NCBI RefSeq assembly: GCF_001428065.1
Contig: NZ_LMSE01000001.1
Location: 415,417-479,416 of the forward strand
Reading direction: 5' to 3'
From: Nostocoides sp. Soil756
GTDB taxonomy: Bacteria; Actinomycetota; Actinomycetes; Actinomycetales; Dermatophilaceae
DNA length: 64,000 nucleotides
The position numbers were made by a program, and so were the translations under genes. The notes beneath the pieces are model-generated. The model had not been told where the DNA came from. It saw only the letters and a list, made by a program, of their open reading frames with translations, and did not search any database. Positions 34,743 through 43,493 of the stretch are shown here, piece after piece. Within the stretch, counting starts at the first letter, position 1. Each line of letters opens with the position of its first letter.

Positions 34743-36247
34743 CGCGCCCCCGCGGTGGTGACCCGTCGGGCCGGGCGGGACCGGCCGGCGTAGGCGTCGA
34801 CCCGCTCGGCCGCCAGCTTGCCGCTGATCAGGACCATCGGGATGCCCACGCCGGGCGTGGTGCCCGAGCCGGCGAACACCAGGCCCGGCACGCGCCGGTC
34901 GATGTTCGACGCCCGGAACGGCCCCGACTGGGTGAAGGTGTGCGCCAGCGCGAAGGGCGTGCCCAGGTGCATCCCCTGCGCGGCCCAGTCGTCGGGGGTC
35001 ACGAGGCGCTCCTGCACCACGTCGGTGGGGTAGCCGTTGGCCCCGAGGAACGCGTGCAGGCGCTCGCGCATCGGGCCCGACTCGCGCGCCCAGTCGATCC
35101 TGGAGCCGGTGTGCGGCACCGGCTCGAGCACGTACAGCGTCGAGCAGCCCTCGGGCGCGGCGGTGGGGTCCGAGACGGTGGGGACGGTGACCAGGCGGCT
35201 GGGGTCGGGCATCAGCTCGCCGCGGTCGATGAGGGCCTCGAAGGCGGTGTCCCACTCGTGGCCGAAGTGGATGTTGTGGTGGGCGACCTCGGGCCCGGGC
35301 ACCCCGCGGACCCCGACGTGCCACACCACGGCCGACGGCGAGAACGCGCCGCGCCGCACGACCCGGGGCGCGCTGACCCCGGGCAACAGCCGCTCGTAGA
35401 CCACCGGCAGGTCGACGGTGCACACCACGGCGTCGGCGGCGATCCGGGTGCCGTCGGCGGTGGCGACCCCGGCCGCCGCCCCGTCGCTACGGCGCAGCAC
35501 CTCGGCCACCTCGACCCCCAGCTGCAGGGTCGCGCCCGCCTCGGTGAGCGCGGTCGCCATCCCGACCGGCACGGCGTTCATCCCGCCCTCGGGGTGGAAG
35601 ACGCCCCGCACGGTGTCCATGTAGGTGATGACGGCGAACACGGCGCGCGCGGCGGCCGGGGCCACCCCGGCGTAGAGCGCCTGGAACCCGAAGATGCGGT
35701 GCAGCCGCTCGTCGTCGAAGAACGAGGCCACCTTGGGGCCGAGCGCCCCGAGGCCGCCGAGCCGCAGCAGCTTGGCGGCCGTCAGCGGGTGCTGCAGCAG
35801 GTCGAGCGGGCTGTCGAAGTTGTGGTCGATGAAGGTGTCGAACTCGACCTGGTACATCTGCTCGAGCCAGTCGAGGAAGCGGTCGAAGCCGGCGGCGTCG
35901 CGCTCGCCCGAGAGCCGGCGCACCTCCTCGCGCAGGTCGGCCATGTCGGCCCGCACCGAGAGCTCGGAGCCGTCGGCGTAGCGGGCGCGGTAGGCCGGGT
36001 CGAGGCGGTGCATCGGCACCAGGCGCTCGGGGTCACCGCCCACGGCCCGGATGGGGGCGTGCACCAGCTCGGGCATCGTCATCACGACCGGGCCGGTCTC
36101 GAACCGGAAGCCGCCCAGGTGCAGCAGCCCGGCGCGGCCCCCGACGATGTCCTCGCGTTCGAGCACGGTGACGTCGTGGCCGGCCGCGGTGAGGTGGCAG
36201 GCGGCGGCGAGCCCCGACAGGCCCGCACCGACGACGAGGACCCTCAT
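34739..36247 (-). CDS. crtI: Phytoene desaturase
   Basis: This 502-aa FAD-dependent desaturase converts phytoene to lycopene in four steps. VVGAGLSGLAAACHL binds FAD at the N-terminus, then DIVGGRAG, QALYAGVAP, an internal GGMNAVPVGMATAL, and the C-terminal FAGSGTTPGVGIPMVLISG signature. ATG chosen at MRVLVVGAG, overlapping the crtE stop by 4 nt. Although the frame is open far upstream, that part is antisense to crtE codons. Confidence 0.92.
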   Translation of the reverse strand: MRVLVVGAGLSGLAAACHLTAAGHDVTVLEREDIVGGRAGLLHLGGFRFETGPVVMTMPELVHAPIRAVGGDPERLVPMHRLDPAYRARYADGSELSVRADMADLREEVRRLSGERDAAGFDRFLDWLEQMYQVEFDTFIDHNFDSPLDLLQHPLTAAKLLRLGGLGALGPKVASFFDDERLHRIFGFQALYAGVAPAAARAVFAVITYMDTVRGVFHPEGGMNAVPVGMATALTEAGATLQLGVEVAEVLRRSDGAAAGVATADGTRIAADAVVCTVDLPVVYERLLPGVSAPRVVRRGAFSPSAVVWHVGVRGVPGPEVAHHNIHFGHEWDTAFEALIDRGELMPDPSRLVTVPTVSDPTAAPEGCSTLYVLEPVPHTGSRIDWARESGPMRERLHAFLGANGYPTDVVQERLVTPDDWAAQGMHLGTPFALAHTFTQSGPFRASNIDRRVPGLVFAGSGTTPGVGIPMVLISGKLAAERVDAYAGRSRPARRVTTAGAR

Positions 36248-37359
36248 CGGGTCCGCCAGGCGACGGCGTGCGTGACGGCCCGCAGCGACTCGGCGGTGCC
36301 GCGGTCGGCGCCGAGGTCCTCGAGGGCCCCGTGGGACCGCTGCACCAGCTGCTCGACGCCCTCCTCGGCCCGCGCCAGCACCCCGGAGCGCTGCATGGCC
36401 CGCTGCAGGGCGTGCACCCCGGCGTCGTCGAGGGCCCCCTCGTCGCAGGCGGCCAGCAGCGACAGGTCCGACTCGGGCAGCATCTCCTCGGCCCACACCA
36501 GCAGCACGGTGGGCTTGCCCGAGCGCAGGTCGTCGCCGGCCGGCTTGCCGGTGACGACCGGGTCCCCCCAGACGCCGAGGATGTCGTCGCGCAGCGCGAA
36601 GGCGTCGCCGACCAGGTCGCCCCAGGTCATCAGGCGCTGGACCAGCCCCGGCTCGGCACCGCCCACGAGCGCGCCGAGCTCGAGCGGGCGGGTGATGGTG
36701 TAGCGGCCGCTCTTCAGGCGGGCGATGCGGCGCGAGGCCGCGAGGTCGCGGCGTCGGCCGGCGGTGTGAGTGACGTCGAGCAGCTGGCCCTCGACGAGCT
36801 CGGTGGCCATCCGGCGCCACGCGCGGGCCAGGTCGGGCCCGGCCTCGGCCGCCAGCAGGGTGGCCTCGCTGAGGGCGAGGTCGGCCACCAGGACCGCCAC
36901 GCTGTCGCCGAACAGGGCGGGGTCGCCGAGCCCGGCGCTGGCGCGGTGCCGTTCGGCCGCCACGACGTGCAGACTCGGGCGGCCGCGCCGCTCGGCGGAG
37001 CGGTCCATGACGTCGTCCTGCACCAGGGCGAACAGCTGGAGCAGCTCGAGGGCCGCGGCCACGCGCACCAGCGCCTCCCGCGAGCCGGGGCCGCCCCCGG
37101 CGACCTCCCAGCCCCAGCCGGCCAGGATGGGGCGCAGCCGCTTGCCGTGGTGGCGGACGCGGGCCGCGAGCTCGCCGACCAGGTCGAGGCCGAGGGGGCC
37201 GGGCGAGCCGCAGGGCGGCAGGTCGCCGACCTCGACGAGGATGCCGCGGAGCTGGCCGATGACGTCCTCGAGCAGGGCGTCGACCTCGCCGAGCAGGGCC
37301 GCGGAGTGGTCATCGCGGCGCAGGCCGTCGAGAGAGATGGTGTCGGGCTCGGTGCTCAT
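36244..37359 (-). CDS. crtE: Geranylgeranyl diphosphate synthase
   Basis: This 371-aa trans-prenyltransferase has its first Asp-rich motif at D115-D119 (LVQDDVMD) and its second at D258/D259 in LRDDILGVWGD, followed by TGKPAGDDL. It makes GGPP for CrtB. First gene of the crt operon, with its promoter in the 181-bp gap shared with the divergent FAD oxidoreductase gene. The Arg-rich HHGKRLRP segment at residue 70 is the usual allylic-diphosphate binding site. Confidence 0.9.
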   Translation of the reverse strand: MSTEPDTISLDGLRRDDHSAALLGEVDALLEDVIGQLRGILVEVGDLPPCGSPGPLGLDLVGELAARVRHHGKRLRPILAGWGWEVAGGGPGSREALVRVAAALELLQLFALVQDDVMDRSAERRGRPSLHVVAAERHRASAGLGDPALFGDSVAVLVADLALSEATLLAAEAGPDLARAWRRMATELVEGQLLDVTHTAGRRRDLAASRRIARLKSGRYTITRPLELGALVGGAEPGLVQRLMTWGDLVGDAFALRDDILGVWGDPVVTGKPAGDDLRSGKPTVLLVWAEEMLPESDLSLLAACDEGALDDAGVHALQRAMQRSGVLARAEEGVEQLVQRSHGALEDLGADRGTAESLRAVTHAVAWRTR

Positions 37360-37409
37360 GCCGTGGTCCGCCTCGTCGCCTCATCCCGATCTCACGCTGT
37401 ACGTCGTCC

Positions 37410-37432
37410 GGACGCCGGTCGGTCCGGCGTCC
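37410..37432. promoter_or_regulatory. 23-bp perfect inverted repeat in the crt divergent region
   Basis: Arms GGACGCCGG and CCGGCGTCC flank TCGGT, 51 bp upstream of crtE and 109 bp upstream of the FAD oxidoreductase start. It could be an operator for both operons or a leader hairpin in the crtE transcript. No regulator gene is adjacent, and no LitR/CarH gene is in the window. Confidence 0.5.
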
Positions 37433-37540
37433 TCGATTCAACCATCGGCACGACGCGACGCGGAGACGAGGCAGCCCAACCCTAGACGGCGGCTGCGCCC
37501 GGCGCATCGGGGCCCGCCGCCCGCGTACTACGGTGCCAGC

Positions 37541-38794
37541 GTGGATGCGGACGTCGTCGTCGTCGGGGCCGGGCTGGCGGGGCTGCGGTGTGCCGACCGG
37601 CTGGCCGAGGCCGGGCGGCGGGTCGTCCTGCTCGAGCGCGACGACGTGGTGGGGGGGCGCCAGCGCACCGACGAGGTCGACGGGTTCCTGCTCGACCGGG
37701 GCTTCCAGGTGCTCAACCCCGCCTACCCGGCCGTCCAGCGCTGGGTCGACGTCGACGACCTGGCCCTGCGGCCCTTCGGAGCCGGGCTGCTGGTCCGCCG
37801 GGCGCGCGGCCTGGTCGCGCTGACCCATCCGCTGCGCTCGCCCCGCGGGGTGCCGGCCACGCTGCGCAGCGGGCTGCTGCGCCCGCGCGAGCTGGGAGCC
37901 CTGGCCCGCTGGGCCGCCCCTGCCATCGCCCGCCCACGCGCGGTCGTCACCGGGCCCGACCGCACGGTGCGCGAGGGGCTCGACGCGGCCGGGGTCACCG
38001 GGCCGCTGCGCACGGAGGTGCTCGAGCCGTTCCTGGCCGGCGTGGTGGCCGAGGACCGGGGCGAGACCTCCGAGGCCTACGTGCGCCTGCTGGTGCGGAT
38101 GTTCGCACTCGGCGTGCCGGGGCTGCCGGCCCGCGGCATCGGGGCGCTGCCGGCCTGGATGGCCGACCGGATGACCCGCCGTGCGCTGGCCCCCGAGGTG
38201 CGGCTCTCGGCCGGGGTGGTGGGCGTCCGGGCCGGGGCCGAGCCCGGTGTGGAGTGCCTCGACGGGACGAGCCTGACGGCCCGCGCGGTCGTGGTGGCGG
38301 TCGGGCCGGAGGCCGTGGCCGGGCTCGTCGACGTGGCCGCCCCGCGGACGCGTGGCCTGCGGACCTGGTGGTTCGCGGCCCCCGAGGCCCCGACCGACTC
38401 CGACCTGGTCGTGGTCGACGGGCGGCGCCGCGGGCCGATGGTCAACGCGGCCGTCGTCAGCAACGCCGTCCCCTCCTACGCCCCGCCGGGCCAGCACCTG
38501 GTGCAGGTCACGACGCTGCTGGGCGACGGCGCCGACCCCTCCGAGGACGACGTGCGCCGCCAGGCCGCCGAGGTGTTCGGGCGCCCCACCACCGCCTGGC
38601 GCACCATCCGCCGCGACGACGTCTTCGACGCCCTGCCCGCCCAGCCGGCGCCGCTGCGCGTCACCTCGCCCGCCCGGGTCGCCGCCGGGGTCTACGTGGC
38701 GGGCGACCACCGCGACACCGCCAGCATCCAGGGCGCGCTGGTCTCGGGGCACCGGGTCGCCGGCGTCGTGCTGGCCGACCTGGGCGCGGCGTGA
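37541..38794 (+). CDS. FAD-dependent amine-oxidase/protoporphyrinogen-oxidase-like oxidoreductase
   Basis: This 417-aa flavoprotein starts with VVVVGAGLAGLRCADRLAEAG, then DDVVGGRQRTDEVDGFLLDRGFQ, and ends with VYVAGDHRDTASIQGALVSGHRVA, the FAD-closing motif. It belongs to the same superfamily as CrtI but is shorter and nearer to protoporphyrinogen-oxidase-like proteins. Its stop overlaps the photolyase start by 4 nt and it is divergent from the crt operon, so a role in carotenoid modification or light protection is likely but unproven. GTG start with TACGGT 6 nt upstream, likely leaderless. Confidence 0.75.
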   Translation: MDADVVVVGAGLAGLRCADRLAEAGRRVVLLERDDVVGGRQRTDEVDGFLLDRGFQVLNPAYPAVQRWVDVDDLALRPFGAGLLVRRARGLVALTHPLRSPRGVPATLRSGLLRPRELGALARWAAPAIARPRAVVTGPDRTVREGLDAAGVTGPLRTEVLEPFLAGVVAEDRGETSEAYVRLLVRMFALGVPGLPARGIGALPAWMADRMTRRALAPEVRLSAGVVGVRAGAEPGVECLDGTSLTARAVVVAVGPEAVAGLVDVAAPRTRGLRTWWFAAPEAPTDSDLVVVDGRRRGPMVNAAVVSNAVPSYAPPGQHLVQVTTLLGDGADPSEDDVRRQAAEVFGRPTTAWRTIRRDDVFDALPAQPAPLRVTSPARVAAGVYVAGDHRDTASIQGALVSGHRVAGVVLADLGAA

Positions 38795-40281
38795 GCGGCC
38801 TCCGGCTGCGCCTGGTCTTCCCGCACCAGCTGTTCGAGGCGCTGCTCGACGAGCCCGCCGGCACCCGGTTCGTCCTGGTCGAGGACGACCTGCTGTTCCG
38901 CCACCAGCCCGTGCACGCCCAGAAGCTGGTGCTGCACCGGGCCTCGATGCGCCTGTTCGCGACGCGGCTGCGGGAGGCGGGCTTCGCGGTCGACGTGGTG
39001 GAGACCGACGCCGCCGCGCCCACCGGCGAACGACTGACGGCCCTGGTGGCGGCGCTCGCGCCGTCCGAGGTGCGCGTGTACGACGTGGTCGACGACTGGC
39101 TGCTGCGCGACACCCGGGCCGCCCTGGCCGCCGCCGGGGTCGAGCTCGCGCCCGAGGACGTCGACGAGACACCGAGCTTCTTCTGCACCCGCCCCGAGCT
39201 GGCCGCGTGGTTCGGCGAGCACCGGGCCCGGATGCAGACCTTCTACCAGTGGCAGCGGCGCCGGTTGGACGTGCTCGTCGAGGGCCCCGAGCACGACCGG
39301 CCCGTGGGCGGTCAGTGGTCCTACGACCCCGAGAACCGCAAGAAGCTGCCGAAGGGGCACCGGGTGCCGTCGCGCCGGCCGGTCGAGCGGCTGCCCGAGG
39401 TCGACGAGGCCGTGGCCTGGGTGGGCGAGGCGTTCCCGGACGCGCCCGGCCGGGCCGACACCTTCGACTGGCCGGTCACCCACGAGCAGGCCCGGGCCGG
39501 GCTGCGGGAGTTCGTCGACGAGCGGCTCTCGCAGTTCGGGCCCTACGAGGACGCCGTGGCCACCGCGCATCCGTTCGTCTTCCACGCGGCCATCACCCCG
39601 GCCCTGAACTGCGGGCTGCTCGACCCCCGCGAGGTGCTCGAGACCGTGCTGGCCGCGGCCGAGGAGCACGACGTGGACCTGCCCTCGCTCGAGGGGTTCG
39701 TGCGCCAGCTCATCGGCTGGCGCGAGTACATGCGGGCCACGTACCACCTCTACGGGCGGCGGATGCGGACGTCGAACCACCTGGGGCACACCCGGTCCCT
39801 GGCGCCGGGCTGGTGGGACGCCGGCACCGGGCTCGACCCCGTCGACCACGTCGTGCGGGGGGCGCTGGAGCGCGGGTACGCCCACCACATCGAGCGGCTC
39901 ATGGTGCTGGGCAACGCGATGTGCCTGCTGCGCACCGACCCCGACGAGGTCTACGCGTGGTTCATGGCGCTCTTCGTCGACGCCTACGACTGGGTGATGG
40001 TGCCCAACGTCTACGCGATGTCGCAGTTCGCCGCGGGCACGGGCATCACGACCAAACCGTACGTCTCGGGCAGCAACTACCTCAGGACGATGACCGACTT
40101 CGGCACCGGCCAGTGGCGTGACGACTGGGACGCCCTCTACTGGACCTTCGTCGCCGACCACCGTGAGGTGTTCGAGGGCAACGTGCGGGCCCGGATGGTG
40201 ACGCGCACGTGGGACGGGATGGACCCGGGCCGGCGCGACGAGCTGCTGGCGCGCGGCCGCTCCGCCATCACCCGCCTCTGA
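38791..40281 (+). CDS. Photolyase/cryptochrome of the FeS-BCP lineage, cluster ligands absent
   Basis: This 496-aa flavoprotein resembles deoxyribodipyrimidine-photolyase-related (PhrB/CryPro) proteins: RLVFPHQLFEALLD at the N-terminus, VRQLIGWREYMRATYHLYG, AHHIERLMVLGNAMCLL, DAYDWVMVPNVYAMSQFA and TKPYVSGSNYLRTMTDF. In the family the last motif continues into CxxC and a later ACPF that hold a [4Fe-4S] cluster. Here it reads FGTGQWRDDWDALYW (437-451). Only three Cys exist in the whole protein, none in the ligand positions. It would repair UV photoproducts or act as a light sensor. GTG start coupled to the FAD oxidoreductase. Confidence 0.82.
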   Translation: MSGLRLRLVFPHQLFEALLDEPAGTRFVLVEDDLLFRHQPVHAQKLVLHRASMRLFATRLREAGFAVDVVETDAAAPTGERLTALVAALAPSEVRVYDVVDDWLLRDTRAALAAAGVELAPEDVDETPSFFCTRPELAAWFGEHRARMQTFYQWQRRRLDVLVEGPEHDRPVGGQWSYDPENRKKLPKGHRVPSRRPVERLPEVDEAVAWVGEAFPDAPGRADTFDWPVTHEQARAGLREFVDERLSQFGPYEDAVATAHPFVFHAAITPALNCGLLDPREVLETVLAAAEEHDVDLPSLEGFVRQLIGWREYMRATYHLYGRRMRTSNHLGHTRSLAPGWWDAGTGLDPVDHVVRGALERGYAHHIERLMVLGNAMCLLRTDPDEVYAWFMALFVDAYDWVMVPNVYAMSQFAAGTGITTKPYVSGSNYLRTMTDFGTGQWRDDWDALYWTFVADHREVFEGNVRARMVTRTWDGMDPGRRDELLARGRSAITRL

Positions 40282-40285
40282 GCCC

Positions 40286-40361
40286 AACTTTTTCGCCCCC
40301 TGCGGGAACCTTGACCCCAGCACCGCAACGGTGGGGGTGTGATCCTGAAGGTTCCGGTGCC
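40286..40361 (+). repeat. 76-nt post-stop element, copy C
   Basis: It begins AACTTTTTCGCCC only 4 nt after the photolyase stop, same orientation, and ends CGGTGCC. The outer stem AACCTT/AAGGTT and inner GCACC/GGTGT-like stem are retained. It is followed within 8 bp by a 12-bp tandem repeat array. Confidence 0.85.
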
Positions 40362-40368
40362 CACCCCT

Positions 40369-40428
40369 TCGCGAGCCCCGTCGCGAGCCCCGTCGCGAGC
40401 CCCGTCGCGAGCCCCGTCGCGAGCCCCG
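40369..40428. repeat. 12-bp tandem repeat, five perfect units
   Basis: TCGCGAGCCCCG is repeated exactly five times. Each unit contains the palindrome TCGCGA. It lies between the 76-nt element and the gnd ribosome-binding site. It is in phase with an open frame that would give a Ser-Arg-Ala-Pro repeat, but gnd starts further down, so I read it as non-coding. It is probably prone to copy-number change. Confidence 0.9.
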
Positions 40429-40569
40429 CGCCGCGCGCCCGGCGACCTCGCGCCCCTCGCCGCCGCCGTCCCACGGCCCGGCCCAAACGTTCGACAGCCC
40501 GGGACTGACGTGGCCTTCCTCGACGTTGGGCCCGACGACGGCATCCGAGCAGCGACGACAGGAGAGCAC

Positions 40570-42072
40570 GTGTCCGCGAGCACCCCGACCACCGCGACCC
40601 CCGCCACCGACCAGGACCACCCGCAGGGGACGGCGCAGGTGGCCGTGACCGGGCTCGCCGTCATGGGCCGCAACCTGGCGCGCAACCTGGCCCGCAACGG
40701 CTTCCGGGTCGCGGTGCACAACCGCACGACGAGCAGGGCGGAGGCACTGGTCGAGGAGTTCGGCCACGAGGGCGACTTCACCCTGGCCCGCACCGCCGAG
40801 GAGCTCGTGGCCGCGCTCGAGCGGCCCCGCCGCATCATCGTGATGGTCAAGGCGGGCGAGGCCACCGACGCCGTGCTCGACGAGCTCGTGCCGCTGCTCG
40901 ACGAGGGCGACATCGTGGCCGACGCCGGCAACGCGCACTGGCGCGACACCGCGCGCCGGCACGCCGCGCTGGCCGAGAAGGGCATCCGCTTCGCCGGGGT
41001 CGGGGTCTCCGGCGGCGAGGTCGGTGCGCTCGAGGGCCCGTCGATCATGCCCGGCTGCGACGCCGACACCTACGGCGAGCTGGGTCCCTTCCTCGAGATC
41101 ATCTCGGCCCACGTCGACGACGAGCCCTGCTGCACCCTCATCGGCCCCGACGGCTCGGGCCACTTCGTGAAGATGGTGCACAACGGCATCGAGTACTCCG
41201 ACATGCAGCTCATCGCCGAGACCTTCGACCTGCTGCGCGGGCCCCTGGCCCTCCCCGTGGAGGCCGTCGCCGACACCTTCCGCGCGTGGAACGACACCGA
41301 GCTCGAGTCCTACCTGGTGCAGATCACCGCCGAAGTGCTGGCGCACACCGATGCCGACACCGGGCGCCCGTTCGTCGACGTCGTGCGCGACGCCGCCGAG
41401 CAGAAGGGCACCGGGCGCTGGACCGTGCAGACCGCCCTCGACCTGGGGGTGCCGGTCACCGGCATCGCCGAGGCCACGATGGCGCGCGCGGTCTCCGGTG
41501 ACACCGAGCGTCGCACCGCGGTCCGCGAGGCCCTCGAGCCCGTCGACGACGGGGCCGACGAGGGGGGCTCGGATGCCGCCGCCGTCGACCTCTCCGTCGA
41601 CGACCTGCGCGCGGCCCTCTACGCGGCCAAGGTCGTCTCGTACGCGCAGGGGCTCGACATGGTCCGCGAGGGGTCGCGCGAGAACGACTGGGACATCGAC
41701 CCGGCCGACCTGTCACGGATCTGGCGCGACGGGTGCATCATCCGGGCCCGGCTGCTCGGCGACATCACCTCGGCCGTCGAGGAGCACCCCGACGCCCCGA
41801 GCCTGCTCGCCACGCCCACGTTCGCGGCCGCCGTGGCCGACCGGCTGCCGGCGCTGCGCCGGGTCGTCACCGCGGCCGTGGCCTCGGGCACCCCGGTGCC
41901 GGTCTTCTCGGCGGTGCTCGCCTACGTCGACGCGCTGCGGGCCGAGCGGCTGCCGGCGGCTCTGGTGCAGGGGCTGCGCGACTACTTCGGCGCCCACACC
42001 TACGAGCGCGTCGACCGCGAGGGCACCTTCCACACCGAGTGGTCGAAGGACCGCGCCGAGGTCGAGGCCTGA
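40570..42072 (+). CDS. gnd: 6-phosphogluconate dehydrogenase, decarboxylating
   Basis: This 500-aa pentose-phosphate-pathway enzyme oxidises 6-phosphogluconate to ribulose 5-phosphate plus CO2. The cofactor motif VTGLAVMGRNLARNLA lies at about 27, Ser147-Gly-Gly in GVSGGEVGALEGPSIMPG, catalytic Lys201 in GHFVKMVHNGIEY with His204, Asn205 and Glu208. GTG 40570 follows AGGAGAG; the first 20 residues are a polar extension. An open frame 77 codons longer crosses the repeats and is rejected. It stands alone, with the lipid gene pair converging on it. Confidence 0.92.
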   Translation: MSASTPTTATPATDQDHPQGTAQVAVTGLAVMGRNLARNLARNGFRVAVHNRTTSRAEALVEEFGHEGDFTLARTAEELVAALERPRRIIVMVKAGEATDAVLDELVPLLDEGDIVADAGNAHWRDTARRHAALAEKGIRFAGVGVSGGEVGALEGPSIMPGCDADTYGELGPFLEIISAHVDDEPCCTLIGPDGSGHFVKMVHNGIEYSDMQLIAETFDLLRGPLALPVEAVADTFRAWNDTELESYLVQITAEVLAHTDADTGRPFVDVVRDAAEQKGTGRWTVQTALDLGVPVTGIAEATMARAVSGDTERRTAVREALEPVDDGADEGGSDAAAVDLSVDDLRAALYAAKVVSYAQGLDMVREGSRENDWDIDPADLSRIWRDGCIIRARLLGDITSAVEEHPDAPSLLATPTFAAAVADRLPALRRVVTAAVASGTPVPVFSAVLAYVDALRAERLPAALVQGLRDYFGAHTYERVDREGTFHTEWSKDRAEVEA

Positions 42073-42094
42073 GCCGCCGGCCGCCGGCAGTCGG

Positions 42095-43489
42095 TCAGGG
42101 GCGCGCGGCCTCGAGCTCGGCCAGCGCCTCGCCGGTGTGCACGGCCAGGCGCTGCAGGTGCGGCAGCGCCTCGCGGTCACCGATGAAGCCGATGTCGAGG
42201 GTGCCGGCGTAGGACTGGGCCGTGATGTTCAGCGCCATCGAGTGCCCGGGGATCGAGACCGGGAAGGCGGCCTCGAGCCGGGCCCCTCGCCAGTAGAGGT
42301 GCTTGGTCGGGCCCGGCACGTTCGAGATGCAGACGTTCAGGGTCAGCGGAACGGGCAGCGGGAGGCCGCTCATGGCGCGGGTGATCTGCAGGCCGGCGGG
42401 CGCCAGCAGCATGGCGCTGTAGGCGATCACCGCGTCCCCGTCCATCCCGCGCATCCGGGCCTTGGCCGCTCTCGACGACGAGGCGATGGCGGCCAGCCGG
42501 GCCACCGGGTCGTCGATGTCGGTGGCGAGCGAGACCAGGGTGGCGCCGACGTAGTTGCCGCCACCCTCGCTCGACGGGGCCCGCACGTTCACCGGGATGA
42601 AGCCGATGAGCGGGCGGTCGGGCAGCTCGTCGAGCTCGCCCAGGAAGCGCCGCAGACCGCCCGCGCAGATCGCCATCAGGACGTCGTTGAGGGTGACGCC
42701 CCGGTGCCGGGCCACCGCCCGCAGCCGCTCGAGGTCGTACTGCTGGGTCGCGAAGCGGCGCGAGCGGCCGGTGCGGCCGTTGAGCACCGACATCGGCGCC
42801 TGGTACGAGGTGACGGCCCGCGTCGAGGCCTGGCCGCGGCGCAGCTGGGTCTCGGCCAGCGTCCGGGCGACCGCGGGCAGCGACGTGAGCGCGGACGACA
42901 CACTGCGCAGGATGGACGCGACGTCGCCCACCGGCTCGGCTCGTGCCTCCTCGGTGCGCGGTCGGCGGTCGAGGCTGAAGAAGTGCGGGTGGCTGCGGTC
43001 CTCGGGGGTGGTGGCCAGGCCCCGCTGGAGGAAGCGCATGGCGGTGAAGCCGTCGACGAGGCTGTGGTGGATCTTCACGTAGACCGCGAACCGCCCCGGC
43101 CCGACGCCCTCGATGAGGTGGATCTCCCAGGGCGGGCGGCGGAAGTCGATCTGGTTCGAGTGCAGCCGCGAGACGAGGATGCCCAGCTCGCGCTCGCCGC
43201 CCGGGGCCGGCAGGGCCGAGTGCCGCACGTGGTAGCCCATGTCGACACCGGTGTCCTCGACGAAGCGGTGCACCGGCTGGCGCATCAGGCGCCGGGTCTG
43301 CAGGCGCAGGGACCAAGGGGGGTGCACCGGCGCGGAGCGGAGGTCGGCGGTGAGGTCGCGCAGGAAGGTGTCCTCCTCGCCCTCGGGGTAGCTGAAGTGC
43401 AGCAGCGACCCCACGTGCATCAGCGTCTCGGGCGACTCCGCCACGAGGAAGACCGCATCCAGGGGTGAAGCCCAGCGCGCGTGCGCCAC
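42095..43489 (-). CDS. Wax ester synthase/diacylglycerol acyltransferase (WS/DGAT)
   Basis: This 464-aa acyltransferase makes triacylglycerol or wax esters from acyl-CoA. The active-site HHSLVDG lies at residues 141-147, SPLDAVFLVAE at the N-terminus, and the conserved PLTLNVCISNVPGP plus a late NITAQSYAGTLDIGFIGD are present. Length matches the family. GTG start 4 nt after the stop of the lipase gene, so the two are co-translated. This gives a synthesis and mobilisation pair for storage lipid. Confidence 0.88.
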   Translation of the reverse strand: MAHARWASPLDAVFLVAESPETLMHVGSLLHFSYPEGEEDTFLRDLTADLRSAPVHPPWSLRLQTRRLMRQPVHRFVEDTGVDMGYHVRHSALPAPGGERELGILVSRLHSNQIDFRRPPWEIHLIEGVGPGRFAVYVKIHHSLVDGFTAMRFLQRGLATTPEDRSHPHFFSLDRRPRTEEARAEPVGDVASILRSVSSALTSLPAVARTLAETQLRRGQASTRAVTSYQAPMSVLNGRTGRSRRFATQQYDLERLRAVARHRGVTLNDVLMAICAGGLRRFLGELDELPDRPLIGFIPVNVRAPSSEGGGNYVGATLVSLATDIDDPVARLAAIASSSRAAKARMRGMDGDAVIAYSAMLLAPAGLQITRAMSGLPLPVPLTLNVCISNVPGPTKHLYWRGARLEAAFPVSIPGHSMALNITAQSYAGTLDIGFIGDREALPHLQRLAVHTGEALAELEAARP

Positions 43490-43493
43490 GCGG

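Noticed and set aside
40339-40569. N-terminal extension of gnd containing a Ser-Arg-Ala-Pro repeat
   Set aside because: It would translate the 76-nt element and the 12-bp repeats; GTG 40570 has a good ribosome-binding site and the right distance to the Rossmann motif.
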